Of a DNA stretch of 64,000 nucleotides, positions 58,081 to 64,000 are shown in pieces. The stretch covers positions 6,230,466 through 6,294,465 of the forward strand of contig CM043959.1 of assembly GCA_014529385.2 (NCBI GenBank), written 5' to 3'. This stretch comes from Adiantum capillus-veneris. Lineage: Eukaryota > Streptophyta > Polypodiopsida > Polypodiales > Pteridaceae. The first letter of the stretch is position 1. The number at the start of each line of letters is the position of its first letter. The notes under the pieces were generated by a model, which was not told the DNA's origin, did no database searches, and worked only from the letters and a program-made list of their open reading frames with translations. The translations under genes and the position numbers were made by a program.

Positions 58081-58624
58081 TCTTTGTAGCACCCTTACAC
58101 ACGTAGGTAAAACCGGTTATGGAATGATTAATAACTTGCATACCCAAGGTGATAACGGAGACCTAAATACATTTATTATCAAGTTTCATCAAGCTTTTCA
58201 ATTGGTTAAGTGGGTTTTCCCATCCAGTGAATCTATATAGGGGTACTTCAAGGAGCCTAAAGTCAAAAAATTTGACCGTGCAGTGGGTAGTAAGCTGTTT
58301 TTTGACCATATCTCTTAGCTTGTGCGTGATTTTCACATGACACCAAAGAGAGAAAATGTTTTAAATGATGTGTTTTATCTCTGGTACAAAGGGTTCGGGC
58401 TGATTCATAATGGTTTGTGAGTTATGACCAAAATAGTGTTCCTACGCTTCTATGACATGAAACGAAAAGCGCTTTTTATGCACGCATGTGATCATAAACA
58501 CACCATGTGCATAAATCAGCGTGCTAAACATGATGAAATAATCACGGGGCAACTTCATACGTACTCGGTTAATCCATACATACACTCATATACGAAAAAA
58601 CAATCACCGAGAGGGTGACTACTC

Positions 58625-58668
<44 letters not shown>

Positions 58669-59390
58669 GATGATGATGGCTATGGAGTTTATAGATTCTC
58701 ACCGTGCTTTACAATTGATTAGGGGTTGTCGAAAGGCTTCTTGCTTTGCCGCAAGAGAGCGGTGGTGAGAGCTACATAGAGGTTTTCACCACGAGAGCTT
58801 TCGGAGAGCACGTACACCGTGAAATGAGAGAGGAGATAGTAAGCAAGTAAAGAGAGAATATCCTTCTTTTTCTTCTCTTATACGAGAGAGAAGAGCTTAT
58901 GGAGATGGTGATGAAGAGCTTGCACCACTCCGTATAATAGATACGTATAGCCTTACGGTAGTAGACACAACAGACGACGGCACTGAAAACTGAGGCTTGT
59001 AGGTGATTTTATAGGCACAGGGCCAGGTTGGAGTGAGTCCCAAACAGAAAACTAGTGCTAGTTTTTGGCCCAAGAATAGTTGCACAACTTTTGGAACTTT
59101 GCTAAAAACATGCCTTTGCTTTTGGTGGTCAACTCTCCCACTTACCATCCAATTTTTACAGTAAAATTGGCCAATTGAATAGTACCTTGCCAACTAATGG
59201 AACCTTGGCTAGACTACGCCGCACCGTGATGTCCCTACATAATTATGACTTTCCCTTACTGTCCCGACGTATTTTTGGTACCGCTTTTTACAAAAATAAT
59301 TCTCGTAAAAATCCAGTTTGGTCCCATTTTTGCTCCGGGTGATCATTTTTAAATCTGATGGAGACTAAAATTAATATGTTTATGTTTAGG
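58081..59390. other. No recognised gene; (GA)n tract
   Basis: Contains (GA)n at about 58626-58664 followed by (GAT)n. A TGTAGCACCC near 58085 looks like an LTR start, but no partner was found. Confidence 0.45.
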
Positions 59391-59700
59391 TCATCTTAAA
59401 AAGCACATTGCTTTTCAAAAACACTTAAAAGCACGAAAAGCTAAAAATACGTAAAAAGAAAAAAACAAAAGCAAAATTTTCTAAAATTGAACCACGGGTT
59501 CCCCTTGTCCACTGAAATAAGAAAGTGGATTCAATTTTCACTGAAAAGCAGAAATATCATGAAAATCTAAAAACAGCGTGAAAAGCACTCAAAAAACCAG
59601 ATTTTTACAAAATAGAACCATAGCTTCCCCGGAACATGTAGATTAAGATCCCACCTCGCTTTTTGCAAAAAAAGCACCTAAAAGCAGAAAAACCTACTAG
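59391..59700. repeat. A-rich stretch with repeated AAAAGCA
   Basis: AAAAGCA and close variants occur about ten times at irregular spacing in about 300 bp. Two short GGTTCCCC/GCTTCCCC-containing stretches, about 125 bp apart, also look like diverged copies of one unit. Confidence 0.5.
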
Positions 59701-61340
59701 AACATGGAAATGGCCTTGCTTTTTACTTTAGAACCTTACAATACTGTCAATCAAGCATCTTAAATCAAAATTTGACAACATAGATATTGAAAGCTATTTT
59801 TCTTATTTTTGCAAGAGACCCAAAAATTGGGGATCTTACACACAAATCAAAGTCTATAAAGTGTCTCCACAAACTAGTCAAGCAAGAACACATGTATGTA
59901 AATCTAAAAGAAGTTAAAGAAAATCCACACAAAAGCAACACACGCCTACACTGCACCGTAGGATAGGCACAATTGCTCCAAAGCTTTGGTTGCTGCCCCA
60001 ACATTACGCATACTTTCTAAAATGTTTTCAAAATGGTTATATGGTGATGTCCGATGTAATGCAATGTTCCTATGATAGCTGGACTCATATAAGTTCTAAT
60101 TTGCATCTCCCAAGCTCCCATTTTCTGCATAGAGTAGTTATTCCAACTATTGTCTACCCAAATACCGGGTTGCAGCTTTAGTAATAAGGCTCGTGTGCAT
60201 AGGCAAAATTTGATTGGTTGCCTAAGGCGTTCATGAGTGGTGGAGCCGGGTGGGGTGAATCCATTGCCCATCACAAACATAGAGGGGACAAGCAAAAATT
60301 TGCAGTGTGTGCTTTCTTATTGGTCTTGATCCCGACTCTATCGTTCTTGAGAAGGTGGCTATCTCACATTTGCTATTAGGTAAGGCTCATCTTTTTAAGT
60401 GTCTGCCTGTGACACTGGCATCGCACAATGACATGTTTAGCCGCTCATGTGTGACACGTGCATAAATATCACTTTCGAGAATGTGAAAGAGTCTCTGACC
60501 TAATCTCTAAGCAAAGATCTCTCCTCCCTAACTGCAAGCCCAATCTTCCATGGCTTGCAAGCTTGGATGGTAATCAATGTTGATGCAATGAAGAGCTCTC
60601 TCCTTCTCTACTCTCTTCTATTCTCTATTGAGTGTGTGTGCTCTTTCTTCTTCACGTTGCAAGTGTCCACTGAGAGAACTCATAGGGTATTCAAGTCTCC
60701 ACACCCAATAGCTTTCACGTCCACCACATGTCCAAGTTTACAATCTAGGTCTGAGTTTACTTTTTTAATCAATGTGGTTGGCCTAGATTAATCTAAAAAT
60801 TGAGAAGAAACTCCCATCAATCTTGCCATTGCAGGTTCCTTCAGTACCCTGTAGGAGACAAGACAATGTTGATAAGCTGCACACATGAGTTACTATGGTG
60901 TAATAATGAGTGCACTTTTTTTGAAGTGTCGATGATGTGGCACTCAAGAGCATCTATTGCACATTGAAACTCAGTCTTGGATGAAAATTGTGAGGAAATC
61001 TACCTTCTATAGTGAACAATATTGCACCTCTGTATCTCCCCTTCAATATCCTGGTAAAAGGCTCTATACTCAAAGTCTAACTGAGTTTGCCTTGTTGTGG
61101 TGCCTCATGTGTGAGGGGTATGAGGGAGGTTGGGTCCAATGTGGGGGAAAGATTTGCTTCCGCTAACCCGAGTAAGAGGAAGGAAAACCAGTAAAAAAAA
61201 AAAGAAGAACTTTTTCATTAGTACTTATGGCTTGTATATGAAAAATTTAAAATTAAAACAAACAGGAAATTTGGTTGACTAGCAAAAGTGACTTTTTTGT
61301 ACACTGGTCGAGGCTTGGTTCACACTTTGGAAGGTCATAC
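59701..61340. other. No recognised gene
   Basis: Small frames at 60555-60791 and 60957-61166 have no domain or splice context that I can defend. Confidence 0.45.
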
Positions 61341-61341
61341 A

Positions 61342-61530
61342 GGCTAGCCATGGCACTATTTGACACCTCTTATCTTGGGGGGGTCTACAGTCCGATCGTT
61401 GTTAATCCTAGACCGTCCAATCCATTTGGGGGGTGCTAGCCATGGCAATATTTGACACCTCTTTTTTTACAGGCGATTTATGATCCCAAATTGTTGTTAA
61501 TCATGGACCATCCGATCCATTTGGGAGGGA
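61342..61530. repeat. Two tandem copies of a unit of about 93 bp
   Basis: Both copies begin GCTAGCCATGGCA(C/A)TATTTGA and contain GTTGTTAATC and GACC(G/A)TCC(A/G)ATCCATTTGGG. They are diverged by about 15%. No coding potential. Confidence 0.75.
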
Positions 61531-62516
61531 AAATATGGGTTGGGCTCGTCATGAAGCAAATGCCATACCACTACGTTAGTTAAGCAGCGTTATATTGAAT
61601 AGTTTTAGCACGCTCATGATCCTAGTTCACACCGAGTTCACTTCGGGTTTCCACGAGTTTATACCACCAAAATGTGGTGCACATAGCTTGCAAAGTTCAC
61701 ATTTGGTTTACATGTGAGTTCACTCCAAGTTCATTTTTAGGATCAATGGTTGTGATCTTTATTGACACACGACGCCGGTTTTCAACTAGTCTAGCTTGGT
61801 GGGCCTTGCTATATAAAGTTTTATATGGTTTAGTATTAATGTGCTTTTGTGAGTGAGAGATGGTATGTTTGCATATGGTAGATTATACTGTAGAGAAGCA
61901 GAAAAATTAATTGTAGTACTCACCTAGTAATCGAGTAGGTGTCTCGTCCAAGTGTGCAAGGAAGAGGACATTGTTTGTCAAGCTACGAGAAAATCATGGC
62001 ACAACTAATTAAACTTGTTGTCATGCAATGAGGAAATGACACAAACTATAGACCGTATCATGCACGTCATACAAAAATGCCATAAAAAAGTACGGTGAAG
62101 AGTTGGCTTTGTGGTCTCCCCAAAAGTTATAAGGAACAGAAGTCATGCCCTGCCCCATAGTCTTTATGTGTTGTCCAAGCAAATGCATAGGCATAAGGAA
62201 TTGGATACACATTACAGACCTTGTAGTTTGTTGAAGTGGACTCATCCTTGTCTATTTGAAATGTCCATTGTTGCGAATATATATGCTTCCTGTGGCACAC
62301 ATCGCAATAATTAAAAGTTGGGTTTGTACATGTAGATTGTGATATAAGTTGGTCATGTTTGAAGCAATATTCGTGTACCTTGTTTTGCCCTCAGTTTGCA
62401 TCTTGCAGGAGCACTTAGTCTCAAGAATTGATTTCCTCTCAGATGCATCCAACGGTTTTTGGAAGTGAGAGGAGGTGTCGGGCACATGCCAGTAGGGCAA
62501 TAGAGTACCATTTTCA

Positions 62517-62681
62517 TACGATTTTCATAGGCAACACAATCAATGAGTACCTTGTTTGTCCGCTTAAGAAGGCTCGTTCATCCTCATTGAGCTCAATGTC
62601 AAGCTCCTCTTTAGCACCTTCGTTTTGATACAAGACTCTAGATCCATCATGATCAAATTTGGGGTAATTACTCACATCCAA
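62517..62681 (-). pseudogene. Fragment resembling the N-terminal region of splicing helicase PRP22/DHX8
   Basis: A minus-strand frame of about 55 codons reads DVSNYPKFDHDGSRVLYQNE, then EELDIELNEDERAFLSGQTR and YSLIVLPMKIV. In PRP22/DHX8, the DEAH helicase that releases mRNA from the spliceosome, the segment between the S1 domain and the helicase core has the pattern F(P)-x-(F/Y)D-(E/D)-(D/E)G...LEIE(L/M)NE(D/E)EP-x-FL-x-GQT-x-x-S-x-DMSP-(V/I)-KI. The match is strong over its whole length. The conserved DMSP is disrupted (IVLP), and upstream and downstream parts of the gene are not found nearby. It is probably a captured or processed gene fragment. Confidence 0.6.
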
Positions 62682-63267
62682 GGCCGTGGCACTATTATCG
62701 ATGGTCAACGCAGGCAACTAGTCTCTAACGTGGCCTTTTCAACGTCATTGACTCGTCGGATGAGCTTGCAACATTGTCCACGATTAAGCTTTTGATATAA
62801 GGGTTGTGATATAGAGTACGTGGAGCATTGCCCGTTCAATTTCACAAAAAGCTTATTAGGCTTTGGGCCTCGTTCCACCAAGCAGCTACAGAGGCTGGTC
62901 TCCAGAAGTGTTGATATCCGTCACACGACTTGGAGCTTGCCGGTAAAAGCAATACAGATGACTTCTCACACAGCCTAGAATAAGAATCACATGATCTCTC
63001 AAGAATCGCATGATCTCTCGCTTTATTATATTTTGGATAGGTGCAACCAGTTCTCAAAGTGCTGCGCTATAAAATTCGAGCTTGGATCTGATTTTTGCAG
63101 CGCATGCATAGCTTCTCTCGAGCCCCTCGATGTGGTGTAAACACTTGGCGCTACCATACTTCGTGTGACGGAGCTCTTACCAAGTAACCATAGATCCCTT
63201 CTAAAATTTCGGTGTCAAGCTAGGGCGGTTACCGCCGGGAGAGTCACGCACGCCCAACACCGCTCTC

Positions 63268-63275
63268 TATTTATA
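63268..63275 (+). promoter_or_regulatory. TATA box of the NBR1-like gene
   Basis: TATTTATA in a CTCTCTATTTATACAAG context, 132 bp upstream of the predicted start codon. Transcription would start near 63300. Confidence 0.5.
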
Positions 63276-63406
63276 CAAGAAACCCGTTGCCCGATTCGTT
63301 TTGTATCACCCGAGCACGGCTCACAGGAACGTTGCTCTCGATCCCGACATCTCATCAGTATTTGCTCTCTTTCCAGGATTTGGAATCCTTGCCCTGCAGC
63401 ACCAGC

Positions 63407-63424
63407 ATGGCGTTTGTTTTCAAG
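63407..63424 (+). CDS. NBR1: NBR1/Joka2-like autophagy receptor, exon 1
   Basis: The six codons MAFVFK begin at the ATG at 63407-63409 (context CCAGCATGG) and end at a GT donor (AAG|GTAAGC). They join in phase 0 to exon 2, giving FVFKVKF, the first beta-strand of a PB1 domain with its conserved Lys. This is the natural start: known plant NBR1 proteins also begin the PB1 domain within about ten residues of the N-terminus. Confidence 0.8.
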
Positions 63425-63759
63425 GTAAGCAGCTCCTTATTTTGTGTACTTTTCTGCGTTTTTCTGTTGACCAGATCTGGAAGAGGGTGTCGTCCTTTCC
63501 ATGGTTTGGTAGTGTCAGGACAGGAGATGGCTTTCTTCACTCATGATCTCTGTGTGAAAGAACTTCACTTACCTGAATCAATCTCATTTCAAGCGAAGAC
63601 TTTGTGTGCTGAATATCCCCTGCATAAGCAGGGGTCAGGTTGTGGGTTCACTCTATTAGCATGGCACAATTGATTTAGGAACTTCATGTCTTTGACTTCT
63701 CGTCCTTTAAGAGTGCTTTGTCATCAGAATTTTACCTCTGACTTGCTGATGGGTTGCAG
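63425..63759 (+). other. Intron 1 of the NBR1-like gene
   Basis: 335 bp with GTAAGC donor and TGGGTTGCAG acceptor, phase 0. It contains stops in all useful frames. Confidence 0.75.
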
Positions 63760-64000
63760 GTTAAGTTTCAAGATACCCTTCGCAGGTGGGTGGCTCCTGA
63801 AGCGCCCGCTGACTCATTTGCAGTAACTTTTAAAGATTTGGATTCCAAAATAAGAGAGCTTTTCCACTTCTCTACTTCTGCTTTGATTGCGATTACATAC
63901 TTGGACAAAGATAATGATGTGGTGACATTAGCTGATGACCAAGATCTTATCGATGCATGCTTTGTTCAAAGTCTGAACCCACTTCGTCTTGACGTTCAAG
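63760..64000 (+). CDS. NBR1: NBR1/Joka2-like autophagy receptor, exon 2 (PB1 domain, cut by window end)
   Basis: Selective-autophagy cargo receptor: NBR1 binds ubiquitinated aggregates, polymerises through its PB1 domain and recruits ATG8. Only the PB1 domain is visible. It reads KFQDTLRRWVAPEAPADSF, KDLDSKIRELFHFS, then TYLDKDNDVVTLADDQDL and LNPLRLDVQ. The basic Lys/Arg side (KVKF..LRR) and the acidic OPCA motif (YLDKDNDVVTLADDQDL) are both present, as needed for head-to-tail polymerisation. It is close to tobacco Joka2 and Arabidopsis NBR1 in layout. The ZZ, four-Trp, LIR and UBA parts lie beyond the window. It is the only intact host gene seen here. Confidence 0.85.

Noticed and set aside
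58085-59240. Possible LTR starting TGTAGCACCC
   Set aside because: No partner LTR, no matching CA end with target duplication, no purine tract or primer site beside it.
60555-61166. Two small frames upstream of the NBR1-like gene
   Set aside because: No domain or splice pattern that can be defended; they are not annotated as genes.
63165-63673. Long plus-strand frames overlapping the NBR1-like start (63165-63428, 63287-63673)
   Set aside because: They run through the 5' UTR, exon 1 and intron in the wrong frames. The PB1 domain fits only the 63407 start with the 63425-63759 intron.

Overview
This is nuclear DNA of a land plant with a large, retrotransposon-rich genome. The evidence is nested LTR retrotransposons of the Ty1/copia and Ty3/gypsy types, tRNA primer sites of plant elements, long (CT)n/(CA)n/(TG)n tracts, and an intron-split gene for an NBR1/Joka2-type autophagy receptor at the right edge. 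The species or clade cannot be named from what is visible. Only one host gene looks intact (NBR1-like, cut by the window end). A short antisense fragment resembling the PRP22/DHX8 splicing helicase lies just upstream of it.

Left part (1-12248). Two copies of one RT-less LTR element family lie tail to tail. E2 (+, 3' part only, 1-2882) and E1 (-, 3363-12243, complete, target duplication AACAG, primer site of tRNA-Asp type) are separated by 480 bp. E1 carried one long gag-protease polyprotein frame, now broken by stops and frameshifts, and has no reverse transcriptase, RNase H or integrase. After the protease it has repeated W[VI]PK motifs and a QGYYQGN motif.

Middle-left (13441-30370). E3 (+, target duplication GATAT) is a second RT-less gag-protease element with the same kind of W[VL]PK tail. 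It has been disturbed twice. Its 5' LTR is cut and replaced by a roughly 3.3-kb block (14284-17576) that also lies outside its 3' LTR (30530-33886). A full Ty1/copia Tork-like element (21646-27189, target duplication GTCAA) is inserted between its protease and its W[VL]PK tail. The leader of E3 holds a stretch closely resembling the 5' half of tRNA-Asp.

Middle-right (33887-51050). This part holds a minus-strand gag remnant, small tandem repeats, and a full Ty3/gypsy element (38473-45809, target duplication AAAGT) with stop codons and lost catalytic residues. The gypsy sits in degenerate non-coding DNA in which a palindromic motif (core ATGGATCGCGATCCAT) recurs. The same motif occurs in the leader of an inverted, broken element with another tRNA-Asp-type primer site (gag about 48431-49200, LTR from 50394, both minus strand). 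That gag is fused head-on to a plus-strand LTR piece ending near 48430.

Right part (51026-64000). A heavily decayed copia element (51026-55139) is followed by a protease remnant that again has W/GVPK motifs (55140-56080). Then come about 7 kb of unrecognised AT-rich DNA with simple repeats, the PRP22-like fragment, and the promoter, first exon, first intron and start of exon 2 of the NBR1-like gene.

The recurring theme is a group of protease-bearing but polymerase-less LTR elements sharing W[VIL]PK repeats after the protease. They would depend on other elements for reverse transcription and integration.
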